The notes beneath the pieces are model-generated. The model was given only the letters and a program-made list of their open reading frames with translations, did no database searches and was not told the origin of the DNA. The position numbers and the translations under genes are program-made. From Caldilineaceae bacterium (GTDB taxonomy: Bacteria > Chloroflexota > Anaerolineae > Caldilineales > Caldilineaceae), in assembly GCA_022824025.1 (NCBI GenBank), contig JAJEBF010000033.1:64001-128000 (forward strand): 64,000 nucleotides of DNA, written 5' to 3'. This document shows, one piece after another, positions 52,433-61,467 of the stretch; positions within the stretch are counted from its first letter, which is position 1; every line of letters begins with the position of its first letter.

Positions 52433-53338
52433 ATGTCGATTCTTGTATTTGGCTCGCTTAACATCGACCACGTATACCAGGTCGAGCATCTTGTTCGGCC
52501 AGGGGAGACGTTGCCCAGCACGGCGTATCGGCGCTTTCAGGGCGGCAAGGGGGCGAATCAGTCGGTCGCCTTAGCGCGTGCGGGCGCGGATGTCTTTCAC
52601 GCGGGGCGCATTGGGCCTGATGGGCTGTGGTTGCGGGACGCGGTTGCGGCAGAAGGGGTTAATGTAACGCACGTTGGTCTGGATAGCCAGCCAACTGGGC
52701 ACGCCATCATACAGGTGGACGCGGCCGGCGAGAATTCGATACTTTTGTACGGCGGGGCCAATCTCACGGTGACGCCGGATGACGCTCACTACGTGCTCTC
52801 GCATTTCGGGGAGGGCGACTGGCTGTTGCTGCAGAACGAGATCAGCTCCCTGCCTGCGATCCTGCTGGAGGCGTCTGCACGGGGGATGAAGGTGGCTTTC
52901 AACCCGGCGCCGATGACGGACGCAGTACAGGAATATCCGCTGGAAAACGTTGCGCTTTTTGTCGTCAACCGGACGGAAGGTGCTGCCCTGGCCCAAGTGG
53001 AAACGACGGCGGCGCCGGAGGCCATAGTGGAGGCCCTGCAGAGCCGTTTTCCGTGGGCGGAGACAGTGGTCACGCTGGGAGGCGAAGGGGCTCTCTATGG
53101 CGGGGAAGGGGAGCGCATCCGAAGGCGGGCTGAGCCAGTGGAGGCGGTGGATACGACGGCCGCGGGCGACACCTTTATTGGCTACTTTCTGGCCGAGCTT
53201 GTGGCCGGGCAGCCAGTTACCAGGTGTCTGGCCGCGGCAACGAGGGCGGCGGCGCTATGCGTGACAAGGCCGGGGGCGGCCGTTTCCATTCCGAAGCGCG
53301 GCGAACTTGATGAAGCGCCGGCTGCCAGCGGGAAGTGA
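52433..53338 (+). CDS. PfkB-family sugar kinase, ribokinase-like
   Basis: 301 residues from ATG 52433. ILVFGSLNIDHVYQVEHLVRPGET and FQGGKGANQSVALARAGADVFHAGRIGPD are ribokinase signature 1, and VDTTAAGDTFIGYFLAEL is signature 2 with the catalytic Asp in the AAGD anion hole. It phosphorylates ribose or a related pentose at O5. It stands divergent from adenine deaminase, so a role in recycling ribose from nucleosides is plausible. Upstream in-frame codons from 52223 have no conserved sequence. Confidence 0.93.
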   Translation: MSILVFGSLNIDHVYQVEHLVRPGETLPSTAYRRFQGGKGANQSVALARAGADVFHAGRIGPDGLWLRDAVAAEGVNVTHVGLDSQPTGHAIIQVDAAGENSILLYGGANLTVTPDDAHYVLSHFGEGDWLLLQNEISSLPAILLEASARGMKVAFNPAPMTDAVQEYPLENVALFVVNRTEGAALAQVETTAAPEAIVEALQSRFPWAETVVTLGGEGALYGGEGERIRRRAEPVEAVDTTAAGDTFIGYFLAELVAGQPVTRCLAAATRAAALCVTRPGAAVSIPKRGELDEAPAASGK

Positions 53339-53367
53339 ATATCGGGCTGGTCCTGCAATGGAAGGGG

Positions 53368-54543
53368 CTACGGCCCGCCACAGAACGCGACGGCTGTCAG
53401 GGCGTAGACTTTGGCGACCCGAACGAGCTCTTCCACCGGGACAGCCTCATTGAGGGTGTGCGCGCCGGTTGCGGCCGGCCCGTGCGTGATTGCGGGGATG
53501 CCGGCCAGCGAGGCGTAGGCATTGCCGTCGTCCACGAAGGGTTTGGCCCCCAACGGTAGGGGGGCGCCGGTCAGGGCGGTATGGGCGTTCTGGAAGGCTT
53601 GCACGAGGCTGTTGCCGGGGTCGAGCTGGTAGGCCCCGCCTTGCACGTCGAACGCTACGTCTATCTCGACGCCTGTATCGGCTGCGACTTCGGCGATGAA
53701 TTGCAGGAACTCTTCTCTGACGGCTGCGCCGTCTGTAGGCGGAACCCAGCGGCGGGTGCCCTGCACATGGCATTCAGTGGGCGACTGGTTGTAGATTTCA
53801 CCTGCCTGCAGGCTGCCTACAAAGGTGGAGTCATGTCCCGCAAGGGGATGGCCTATCTGTTTCAGTTTTTCGTTCCACGAATGCAGACGGCTCACCAGTT
53901 GCGCGCCGGCGGCGACCACGTCAGGCGTTTCGGGCGGGCGCAGCACCTCATGAACAGGCGCGCCGTCGCGGCGGATCACAGCTTGAAAGATAGCCAGCCC
54001 CTTGCCGGCCATGGGCAGCGGGTCGGCCAGATACTCCGGCAGGAGGACAGCATCCCCGATGAGGCCTTCCCGAATCATGGCGCGGACCTGTCGGCCATCG
54101 CCCCAAGGGCCTTCGTGATGGTCGTGGGCGGTCAGCGCCACTTTGCCTGCTGGCAACGCGTCCAAAGAGCGCAACACACGCAGCGCTTCCAAAGCGGCTG
54201 CGATGCCGCCCTTCATGTCTGCCGAACTGGAGCCGTAGAGGGTGTCGTTTTCCAGCCGCGGGGGTACGAAAGGGAGGTGGACGGTATCGAGGTGGCCGTC
54301 GAACTGGAGGGTGGGGCCTGGCGCGCCGGAATCGAGAGAGGCGAAAACGATGGGAGCTTGCGGCCAGTCGGCCTCGTGACGCTGGACGGGGAAGCCGTCC
54401 GCGGCCAGGATATCGGCCAGCCGGTCGGCAGCCGCGCCCGCGCTGCGGGTGGGGCTGGGCACTTCGATCAGAGCGATTGCGGTGTCGATCAGGCGCTGGG
54501 GATCGACTGCGCGTTCAACCTGGTCGAGCAGGTCGTTGTTCAT
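53368..54543 (-). CDS. M20-family metallopeptidase/deacylase (ArgE/DapE-like)
   Basis: 391 residues. Dinuclear zinc ligands are visible as the His in FDGHLDTV (about residue 80), the Asp in SSSADMKGG (about 109), the Glu pair position in HDHHEGPWGD, and a late His in GAHTLNEAVP. A dimerisation/lid domain is at about 175-285. Such enzymes remove acyl groups from amino acids or cleave dipeptides. It follows the DUF1232 gene with a 27-bp gap on the same strand and is convergent with the ribokinase-like gene. Confidence 0.9.
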   Translation of the reverse strand: MNNDLLDQVERAVDPQRLIDTAIALIEVPSPTRSAGAAADRLADILAADGFPVQRHEADWPQAPIVFASLDSGAPGPTLQFDGHLDTVHLPFVPPRLENDTLYGSSSADMKGGIAAALEALRVLRSLDALPAGKVALTAHDHHEGPWGDGRQVRAMIREGLIGDAVLLPEYLADPLPMAGKGLAIFQAVIRRDGAPVHEVLRPPETPDVVAAGAQLVSRLHSWNEKLKQIGHPLAGHDSTFVGSLQAGEIYNQSPTECHVQGTRRWVPPTDGAAVREEFLQFIAEVAADTGVEIDVAFDVQGGAYQLDPGNSLVQAFQNAHTALTGAPLPLGAKPFVDDGNAYASLAGIPAITHGPAATGAHTLNEAVPVEELVRVAKVYALTAVAFCGGP

Positions 54544-54570
54544 AGTGTAGGGCGCCGTGATGGTGTTGAT

Positions 54571-54945
54571 TCAGTCGTCGACGACCCGCCAGTCACCGGG
54601 GATCGTCTTGTCGTCATCTTCCCATATGTCCCAGACTTCCCGGTCCGGTTCATCGGGCGGAATATGTCCGAGCTTCACGAGGGCCCGACGGACTGCGGTT
54701 TGGGGGGCCAACCGAACGAAGAGGCGTCCAGCTACAACAAAGGCTGCGATATCGTCGAAGGGCATACCCGGCCACAGATCGATAGGCGATAGCCAGTAGA
54801 GTAATGCTAAGACCGGAAAGCCGACTCTCAGGAGGAGTGAAACCTGTGGATCGCCCATCAATTGCCATACTACGGCAAAATCGCGTAAAATATCGGAAAA
54901 GCGCCAGCCGCCGCTTTGGGGGGCAAAGGGTGAATCTCGGGTCAT
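54571..54945 (-). CDS. DUF1232 (YkvA-like) membrane-associated protein
   Basis: 124 residues from ATG 54945. The DUF1232 core is LLYWLSPIDLWPGMPFDDIAAFVVAGRLFVRL, following a hydrophobic segment. The C-terminal end is strongly acidic (EVWDIWEDDDKTIPGD). The function of the family is unknown. The longer frame from 55119 is rejected because those residues lack family similarity. Probably co-transcribed with the M20 gene. Confidence 0.8.
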   Translation of the reverse strand: MTRDSPFAPQSGGWRFSDILRDFAVVWQLMGDPQVSLLLRVGFPVLALLYWLSPIDLWPGMPFDDIAAFVVAGRLFVRLAPQTAVRRALVKLGHIPPDEPDREVWDIWEDDDKTIPGDWRVVDD

Positions 54946-55207
54946 AACAGGAGATCTCCAGTCGCTGTCAGATAACCGCATCAGATGCGCATGCCGGTGC
55001 ATTGTCGCACACATTTGCCCCAATTGGCAAGGCCCTGGTGACCATCGAGCGGGGCGCATGTCGAGCGCGAAGGAGCCGCCGGGCGTTGGGCGGAGGCGGA
55101 GCTTGCAGCGTGGAAACATGCGGATTTGGACTGTGAGGGCGAAAATGCCGCCTGTCGCATTCTGTTTGTGCCGGGCAACTGAGAGACGGCGAAAGAGGGA
55201 AGGGCAG

Positions 55208-56770
55208 ATGCCGCAGACCAGCCAGATGTTAACCGAATACCCGGAAATTCAGCTGCATGTGATTGCGGAACTGCGCGGCGCGTTTCTGGATGGGGAAAAG
55301 AACATCAGAGCGATGGTCGATAGCCTGGGGGCGCAGATCACGGATCCGACTTCGGTGTTGATGGCCTTCCAAGAGATCACGGATTCGTATCCTGATGCGA
55401 GGCCGGCGCTGGACCTCCTCCTTGCCGAGGGAGGCGAGGTGCGGGAAGCGCAGTTCAGCCGCGAGTATGGCAGCGTCCGCCAGATGGGTCCCGCCAGGTT
55501 GGAGCGGGAACAGCCGTGGAACACGCCGGAGAGCGTCGCTGAGCTGCTCTATTACTACGGACTGATAGGGCGCACATTTGCGGGCGCCGGACAGAACGCC
55601 CACACAATCATCTACATACCGAGTGATATTCTGCCCTGGCTGCCGCAGCCGAAGCCGGCAGAAGGTGAACAGGGGTTGGCGATGACGCCTGTGCCGCCTC
55701 CTCCGTCTGCGCGGATGCTCCTTTTGGAGGACGCCTTTCTGGAAGATACGGGGACGTTGCTGGGATTCCTGCATACGGCGGGGATGGGCCTGCAAACGGA
55801 TGGCGTGCCGGACCCGGATGACATCGATCAGTTGATGTTACGCCTTCAGTCGGCAAATGGGTACGTTTCGCCTTTTCTTGGGCCGGCCGGTTCGGCGGAC
55901 ATTGAGGAGGTCCGCGTTGCGTTGCTCCTTCACCTGGCCAGGCGATTGGGCTGGCTTCGGCGTGGGGATGATGAACGCGTGCGGCTTACCGGGAACCGAG
56001 TTTACGGTTTTTTGGAGCAGCTGCGGCATGAGCAGCGCTTCACATTGTGGGAGGCATGGCGGACGTCGCCGGAATGGAACGATCTGGAACGGATTCCAGG
56101 CCTCGACTGTTCCGGCGGCGACTGGCAGAATAATCCCCTGCAGACGCGGGAGGCGGCGCTGGAGATGCTGAGCCAACTTCAGCCCGGCGCCTGGTACAGT
56201 CAGGTCGAATTCATAGAGGCTGTCAAGGAGGCGTATCCTGACTTTCAGCGCCCCACCGGGGACTACGACAGCTGGTACATCAAGTATGAAGGAAGGGAAG
56301 GGTTTCTGCTGGGATTCGAACACTGGGAACAGGTGGAAGGGCTGCTGCTGCGATTTCTGCTGAACGGTCCTCTGTACTGGCTTGCGGCCATTGATCTGGC
56401 GGAGCCTTCGGCCGGGGATGATCTGCTGTTTTCGCTGAGCGGCTGGGGCGCGCGATGGTTGGGCCACGACAGCGAGATGCCCAGCGAAGGACGTCGGACC
56501 GCGATCAACGTGGAGGAGGATTTCACGATTGCGCTGCCATCCGGTACGCCATTGATGGACAGATTTCGGGTTGAGCGGTTCAGCAGCTGGCAGGCCAGTT
56601 TCCCCCGTTTCCTTTACCAGATCAACCAGCGCAGTTTGAACAGGGCGGTGGATGAGGGTGTACAGCCAGACCGCATACTGGCGTTCCTCGATTCGCGTAC
56701 GAAGCAAGTGCCGGAGCGGGTTGAGGCGGGTCTGCGAAAGTATGGTGAGCAAGTCAACCGCGACGCGTAA
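55208..56770 (+). CDS. Large protein related to the XPB/Ssl2 helicase-associated N-terminal domain, without helicase
   Basis: 520 residues from ATG 55208 (GAGGGAAGGG upstream). The C-terminal part (about 430-515) resembles the helicase-associated domain found at the N-terminus of XPB-like proteins: FTIALPSGTPLMDRFRVERFSSWQ, then YQINQRSLNRAVDEGVQPDRILAFLDSRTKQVPERV. The middle has winged-helix-like stretches (RVALLLHLARRLGWLRRGDDERVRLT). No Walker motif is present, so it is not a helicase by itself and may be a DNA-binding partner. Start alternatives reach to 55058 but look non-coding. Confidence 0.65.
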   Translation: MPQTSQMLTEYPEIQLHVIAELRGAFLDGEKNIRAMVDSLGAQITDPTSVLMAFQEITDSYPDARPALDLLLAEGGEVREAQFSREYGSVRQMGPARLEREQPWNTPESVAELLYYYGLIGRTFAGAGQNAHTIIYIPSDILPWLPQPKPAEGEQGLAMTPVPPPPSARMLLLEDAFLEDTGTLLGFLHTAGMGLQTDGVPDPDDIDQLMLRLQSANGYVSPFLGPAGSADIEEVRVALLLHLARRLGWLRRGDDERVRLTGNRVYGFLEQLRHEQRFTLWEAWRTSPEWNDLERIPGLDCSGGDWQNNPLQTREAALEMLSQLQPGAWYSQVEFIEAVKEAYPDFQRPTGDYDSWYIKYEGREGFLLGFEHWEQVEGLLLRFLLNGPLYWLAAIDLAEPSAGDDLLFSLSGWGARWLGHDSEMPSEGRRTAINVEEDFTIALPSGTPLMDRFRVERFSSWQASFPRFLYQINQRSLNRAVDEGVQPDRILAFLDSRTKQVPERVEAGLRKYGEQVNRDA

Positions 56771-57039
56771 GGCGACAATATGGCGGCTTTGAACCCTTTT
56801 GGTTCGCGCGGGGAAGAGTGATAGGATAACCATTGCGCGTATTACTGGAATTCGTCCGCAAAGAGTGTATAGCGCTTTCTTGACGGAAACTTGATCGACG
56901 GCTCCCCGTGGGCGACTCTCGCCCCGATAGAACAGGACCCACCGAAACGAAACTGGATGTTGACTCAATGGGACTCACTACTGGGGCACCAGAGGCGCCC
57001 CCAAATTAGTTACCCAGGAGATGGGAAAAGGAGATGTAA

Positions 57040-58830
57040 ATGATGGGAAGACAGATTTCAACTTTGCGCGTTATCGCCATCCTGCTGGCCATGGCATTCC
57101 TGCTGGCAGCCTGCCCTGCGGCCGCGCCGGCGGGAAGCGAGGGCATGACCGCGGACGGGGAGATGGCGGCGGATGAGGAGATGGCGGAAGAAGGCGCCAT
57201 GGAGGATGAGGAGAAGGTTCTGACCATCCTTTATTGGCAGGCGGCCTCTCTGCCTGGGCCGTATTTGTCAGGCGGCACAAAGGACCAGGATGCCGGCGCG
57301 ATTACGCTGGAACCCCTGGCAAACTATGACCCTGACGGCACGATCGTGCCCCGACTTGCGGTGGAGATTCCCTCGATTGAGAACGGCGGCGTCTCGGAAG
57401 ATCTGATGTCGATTACGTGGACGCTCAAGGAAGGGCTGTTGTGGTCGGACGGCAGCGACGTGACGGCAGAGGATGTTGTCTTCACGTGGATGTACTGCAC
57501 GCATGAAGAGACCGGTTGCGCAGCCAGCGAGGCCTTCCTGGGGATCGCGAATGTCGAGGCAGTAGATGACCGCACAATCACGATCACGTTTGATTCGCCG
57601 ACACCTTATCCCTACAACGCCTTTGTGGGCGCGAATTCGCCGATTATCAGCAGCGTGCAGTTTGCTGACTGTGTTGGCGCGGCCGCGCAGACGTGCAACG
57701 AAGAGAACACGTCGCCGCTGGGTACGGGTCCTTTCCGCATTGTCGACTTCAAGGTGAACGATGTGGTCGTTTATGAGCGGAACCCATACCACCACGGTGA
57801 ACCGGCCTACTTTGACACTGTGATCTTCAAGGGTGGGGGCGATGCCGCGTCGGCGGCCCGAGCCGTGCTGGAGACGGGTGAGGCCGACTATGCATGGAAC
57901 CTGCAGGTTGAGCCGGACATTCTGCGCGACATGGAAGCGGCTGGACTGGGCAAAGTTGTGTCCGCCTTTGCCGGTTATGTTGAGCGTGTTCTGGTCAACC
58001 AGACCAACCCGCACTCTGATTTGGGCGACGACCGGTCCGAGTACATGGATGGTGCGAATCCCCATCCCTTCCTGACATTCCCGCCGATTCCGCAGGCGAT
58101 GTCGATGGCGATTGATCGCACGCTCATATCGGAGCAACTTTACGGTTTTGCCGGCCAGCCCACGTGCAACGTGATCCCTGCCCCGCTCCACTATGTTTCG
58201 GATACCAACGACGGCTGTCTGACGCAGGATATTGACGGCGCCAATGCGCTGCTGGACGAGAACGGCGTCCTTGATAGTGACGGTGACGGCATTCGGGAAT
58301 ACAACGGCATGCCGCTGAAGATCTCCTATCAGACTTCCACGAATTCGGTGCGTCAGAAGACGCAGGCGCTGCTGCGGCAGTGGTGGTTGCAGATCGGGAT
58401 TGAGACCGAGCTGATCAACCACGACGCCAGCGTTTTCTTCGGCGGCGATCCCAACAGCCCCGACACGTACCAAAAGTTCTATACCGACCTGCAGATGTAT
58501 ACGACGGGGCCGACGATTGACCCGCAGCAGCATCTTTCGAACTGGATCTGCGAACAGATTCCGATGCGGGACAATGTGTGGGGGGGCGGCAACATCTCCC
58601 GCGGCTGCGACGCCGAATACGATGCCCTGTATGAGCAGTTGACGCAGACCCCGGTTGGACCGGAGCGCGAGGCGCTGGTAAAGCAGCTGAACGACATCAA
58701 TGTGCAGAATTTCTACCAGATCCCGCTGGTATACCGCGGCGAAGTTTCGGCCCATCTGAACACACTTAAGGGTGTTTGGATCAACGGTTGGGACAGCCAG
58801 ATGTGGAATGTCGGTGAGTGGCGCCGCTAA
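57040..58830 (+). CDS. Dipeptide/oligopeptide ABC transporter substrate-binding lipoprotein
   Basis: 596 residues, family 5 solute-binding protein. The signal peptide has lipobox LLAAC, then a Gly/Ala/Met/Glu-rich linker (about 30-60) and the binding fold with ALEPLANYDPDGTIVPRLAVEIP-type start, TWTLKEGLLWSDGSDVTAEDVVFTW, LGTGPFRIVDFKVNDVVVYERNP and QNFYQIPLVYRGE. It captures peptides or similar ligands for the two permeases that follow (24-bp and about 70-bp gaps). ATG 57040 follows AAAGGAG; ATG 57043 is possible. Confidence 0.93.
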   Translation: MMGRQISTLRVIAILLAMAFLLAACPAAAPAGSEGMTADGEMAADEEMAEEGAMEDEEKVLTILYWQAASLPGPYLSGGTKDQDAGAITLEPLANYDPDGTIVPRLAVEIPSIENGGVSEDLMSITWTLKEGLLWSDGSDVTAEDVVFTWMYCTHEETGCAASEAFLGIANVEAVDDRTITITFDSPTPYPYNAFVGANSPIISSVQFADCVGAAAQTCNEENTSPLGTGPFRIVDFKVNDVVVYERNPYHHGEPAYFDTVIFKGGGDAASAARAVLETGEADYAWNLQVEPDILRDMEAAGLGKVVSAFAGYVERVLVNQTNPHSDLGDDRSEYMDGANPHPFLTFPPIPQAMSMAIDRTLISEQLYGFAGQPTCNVIPAPLHYVSDTNDGCLTQDIDGANALLDENGVLDSDGDGIREYNGMPLKISYQTSTNSVRQKTQALLRQWWLQIGIETELINHDASVFFGGDPNSPDTYQKFYTDLQMYTTGPTIDPQQHLSNWICEQIPMRDNVWGGGNISRGCDAEYDALYEQLTQTPVGPEREALVKQLNDINVQNFYQIPLVYRGEVSAHLNTLKGVWINGWDSQMWNVGEWRR

Positions 58831-58854
58831 CGTGAATTTCGGGGGGAGGAGAGT

Positions 58855-59913
58855 TTGCCTCTCCTCCCCGCCTTTACCCTTTCCCCGAACAATCCTGTGG
58901 GCCAATACCTCGTCCGTCGCGTTCTGACGATCGTTCCAACACTCATCGCGATCAGTTTTGTCATCTTTGCGGTGCTTGATCTCGCGCCGGGCGATCCGAC
59001 GAGTGCGCTGCCGGAGACGATTCGGCCTGAGATCCGGCAGCAGATTCGCAAGGCCATGGGGCTGGATGAGCCGTTTCCGGTGAAGTATGGGTTGTGGATG
59101 CGCCAGTTTTTTGTCAATGAGCCGCTGGCGCTGATCGAAAAGGCGTTCGACATACAGATAGGGGATTCGGAGAGCCGGCTGCGGGTGACGTCCTGGGGGA
59201 GTCGGGGGGTTCCCGTAATGGACATGATCCTGGAGCGACTGCCGCAGACGCTGTGGGTTGTGGGGCTGGCGTACGTGGTTGCAATCGTGATCGCGGTGCC
59301 GGTCGGAGTTGTCTCTGCGATCCGGCAGTACTCGGTCTTCGACCAGGTGGGGACATTTATTTCGCTGATCGGCTATTCAATCCCAACGTTCTTCACCGGC
59401 CTCTTGATGATCCTGCTATTCAGCGTGAAGCTCAAGTGGTTTCCCATGATCTATGACACGAATCTGTCGATTGCAGACTGGGACAGTTTTGTGCAGCAGT
59501 TGAGGCAGAGCGCCATGCCGGTGGCGGTGTTGGGGTTTTTCCAGGCGGCGACGCTGGCCCGCTTTACGCGTTCGTCAATGCTTGACAACATTCCGATGGA
59601 CTACGTCCGCACGGCGACGGCCAAGGGGTTTCGCGAGCGGTATGTGGTCATTCGCCACATATTGCGCAACAGCCTGATCCCTGTTGTGACCCTGATCGCG
59701 TTGGGCATTCCGGCCATATTCAGCGGCGCGATCATTACTGAACAGATATTTCGAGTCAATGGGCTGGGGGCGCTCCTGATCGGCGCGATCCAGTTGAACG
59801 ACATTCCGCTGGTGCAGACGGTAACCTTCATTTTTGCCTTTCTGATCGTTGTCTTCAATCTTCTAGCCGATGTTGTCTATGGCATACTCGATCCGCGTAT
59901 CCGGTACAGTTAG
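58855..59913 (+). CDS. Dipeptide-type ABC transporter permease, DppB-like
   Basis: 352 residues from TTG 58855, with GGAGGAGAG upstream (a GTG at 58897 would also keep the first helix). The first membrane segment is YLVRRVLTIVPTLIAISFVIFAV, followed by the long periplasmic loop usual for DppB, and the EAA motif YVRTATAKGFRERYVVIRHILRNSLIPVVTL. It makes one half of the membrane channel. Confidence 0.93.
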   Translation: MPLLPAFTLSPNNPVGQYLVRRVLTIVPTLIAISFVIFAVLDLAPGDPTSALPETIRPEIRQQIRKAMGLDEPFPVKYGLWMRQFFVNEPLALIEKAFDIQIGDSESRLRVTSWGSRGVPVMDMILERLPQTLWVVGLAYVVAIVIAVPVGVVSAIRQYSVFDQVGTFISLIGYSIPTFFTGLLMILLFSVKLKWFPMIYDTNLSIADWDSFVQQLRQSAMPVAVLGFFQAATLARFTRSSMLDNIPMDYVRTATAKGFRERYVVIRHILRNSLIPVVTLIALGIPAIFSGAIITEQIFRVNGLGALLIGAIQLNDIPLVQTVTFIFAFLIVVFNLLADVVYGILDPRIRYS

Positions 59914-59981
59914 CGTGTCTCGGGGAAAAGTCAAGGGGAACCAGGGCTGGTTGCGGCGAACAGTTGGCCGCCGGAGTTAGA

Positions 59982-60929
59982 ATGGCCATCCGCACGGACA
60001 CGGCATCTGCAGAGAATCTTGCCGCAGAACTTCCACAGCGCCAGCATCGCACAATGTGGGGGGATGTGTGGCTGCGATTTCGCCGCCACACGCTGGCAAA
60101 GGTCGGCGTTGTAGTGCTGGTGTTGCTAGTGCTGGGAGTTCTGGCCGGTCCTCTCGTCTACACGGTGGACCCGGAGTACAGTTTCATAGTGGATGACATC
60201 GATTCGATTAATCAGGCGCCTTCGCTGGAATATCCGTTGGGCACGGACGACCTGGGGCGGGACACGCTGGCGCGGAATCTGTTTGGGGGGCGTATCTCGT
60301 TGGCGGTGGGTGTGGTGGCGATGTTCGTCTCGATCACCTTCGGCACGCTGGTGGGGGTACTTTCGGGGTTTTTCCGCAGGCTGGACAACCCCCTGATGCG
60401 ATTCACCGATCTGATGCTGGCCTTGCCCAGCCTGCCGCTGCTGCTGGTGATCATCATGTTGTTTCGCGATTCCCTCAAGTCAGTGTTGGGGCCGGAGCTG
60501 GGCATTTTTCTTCTCGTCGTTCTTGTTATCGGCATTCTGGGATGGATGCCGACGGCCCGGGTCGTGCGGGGCTCGGTGTTGTCGATCAAGGAGAAGGAGT
60601 TTGTCGAGGCTGCGGTCAGTGTGGGGACGCGCGAGCCTGCGATTTTGTGGCAGCACATATTGCCGAATGTGCTGAGCCCAATCATTGTTTCTGCTACGCT
60701 GGGCGTGGCAGCGGCGATACTGACCGAATCGGCGCTTTCTTTTCTCGGCCTGGGCTTCCCCTCCAATGTCCCAACGTGGGGACGGCTGCTGTTTGAGAAC
60801 AAGGATTTCATCACTCAGAATCCGTGGCTCGTCATCTGGCCGGGTATGTTCATTTCCCTCACGATTCTCAGCATCAACTTTATCGGCGACGGTTTGCGCG
60901 ATGCGCTGGACCCGCGCCAGCGCAGGTAA
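59982..60929 (+). CDS. Dipeptide-type ABC transporter permease, DppC-like
   Basis: 315 residues from ATG 59982 (GGAG nine bases upstream; the TTG at 59964 is less likely). The DppC pattern is an N-terminal cytoplasmic region, WLRFRRHTLAKVGVVVLVLLVLGVLAGP, then PLGTDDLGRDTLARNLFGGRISLAVG, the EAA loop EAAVSVGTREPAILWQHILPNVLSPIIV, and the ending GDGLRDALDPRQRR. DppD and DppF ATPase genes, usually next, are absent: the next gene is sodX on the other strand. Confidence 0.93.
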   Translation: MAIRTDTASAENLAAELPQRQHRTMWGDVWLRFRRHTLAKVGVVVLVLLVLGVLAGPLVYTVDPEYSFIVDDIDSINQAPSLEYPLGTDDLGRDTLARNLFGGRISLAVGVVAMFVSITFGTLVGVLSGFFRRLDNPLMRFTDLMLALPSLPLLLVIIMLFRDSLKSVLGPELGIFLLVVLVIGILGWMPTARVVRGSVLSIKEKEFVEAAVSVGTREPAILWQHILPNVLSPIIVSATLGVAAAILTESALSFLGLGFPSNVPTWGRLLFENKDFITQNPWLVIWPGMFISLTILSINFIGDGLRDALDPRQRR

Positions 60930-60982
60930 GGCGCGACCTGAAGCGGGGCACAGGTAGTTTGGCGCCGCCGTGTGGCGCGCGC

Positions 60983-61360
60983 TCAGCGCAAGCGGCTCTT
61001 CACCTGGCCAAGGACATGGCCGAGCGCGACCGGTCCGAATGAGCGGCTATCGGCGCCGGCCGCTTCGTTGTCACTTGCGAGAATGACGTGGACAGTTCCG
61101 GCAATGCTGCTGGTGGGGTCTTCGAAGACGGCCGTGACTCGCTTGACGATTCGGAGCCCGGCCTGGCGGGGGTGTTGCGCGACGACGATTTCGTTTTCAC
61201 GCGGGATTCGTTTGCGGTAGGCGCGGGGATCCACCATGACGACAGCGCCGGGCGCCAGGGTCGGATGCATCGAATCACCAGTGACTTTAAAGAGCCGCCG
61301 CCTGCGGAACAGCCACAGGACGATTTCCCGCCAGTTGCTGCGGGGCAGGTTTAATTGCAC
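60983..61360 (-). CDS. sodX: Nickel-type superoxide dismutase maturation protease
   Basis: 125 residues, S26-type peptidase fold. The catalytic Ser lies in FKVTGDSMHPTLAPGAVVMVD (about residue 30) and the general-base Lys in LRIVKRVTAVFE (about 72). Its location directly downstream of sodN, with a short peptidase-only architecture and no membrane anchor, identifies it as the protease that trims the SodN leader so that His1 can bind nickel. The start is GTG 61360. An intrinsic terminator lies between it and sodN, so its expression should be lower. Confidence 0.9.
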   Translation of the reverse strand: MQLNLPRSNWREIVLWLFRRRRLFKVTGDSMHPTLAPGAVVMVDPRAYRKRIPRENEIVVAQHPRQAGLRIVKRVTAVFEDPTSSIAGTVHVILASDNEAAGADSRSFGPVALGHVLGQVKSRLR

Positions 61361-61375
61361 GCGTCTCTCCGCGAA

Positions 61376-61405
61376 AAGGCCGGATCCTGCTGCGGATCCG
61401 GCCTT
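61376..61405 (-). terminator. Intrinsic terminator between sodN and sodX
   Basis: A perfect 12-bp stem (61376-61387 with 61394-61405) and 6-base loop. On the minus strand the 3' arm ends in CCTT and runs into TTC, giving a TTTT run. It lies 62 bp after the sodN stop and 15 bp before the sodX start. Confidence 0.75.
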
Positions 61406-61467
61406 CGTGTCTGTTCACTTGGGTTTAGGCGGTCAGCTCGCGCCAACCGCCACTGGCGCGCCCAGGA

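Noticed and set aside
53368-54543. M20 peptidase as the selenium-linked hydrolase YgeY
   Set aside because: No neighbouring selenium-metabolism genes are present and the sequence fits general ArgE/DapE deacylases; linking it to the selenoprotein would be guesswork.
60983-61360. Signal peptidase I or LexA-type repressor
   Set aside because: No membrane anchor and no DNA-binding domain; adjacency to sodN identifies it as the SodN maturation protease.
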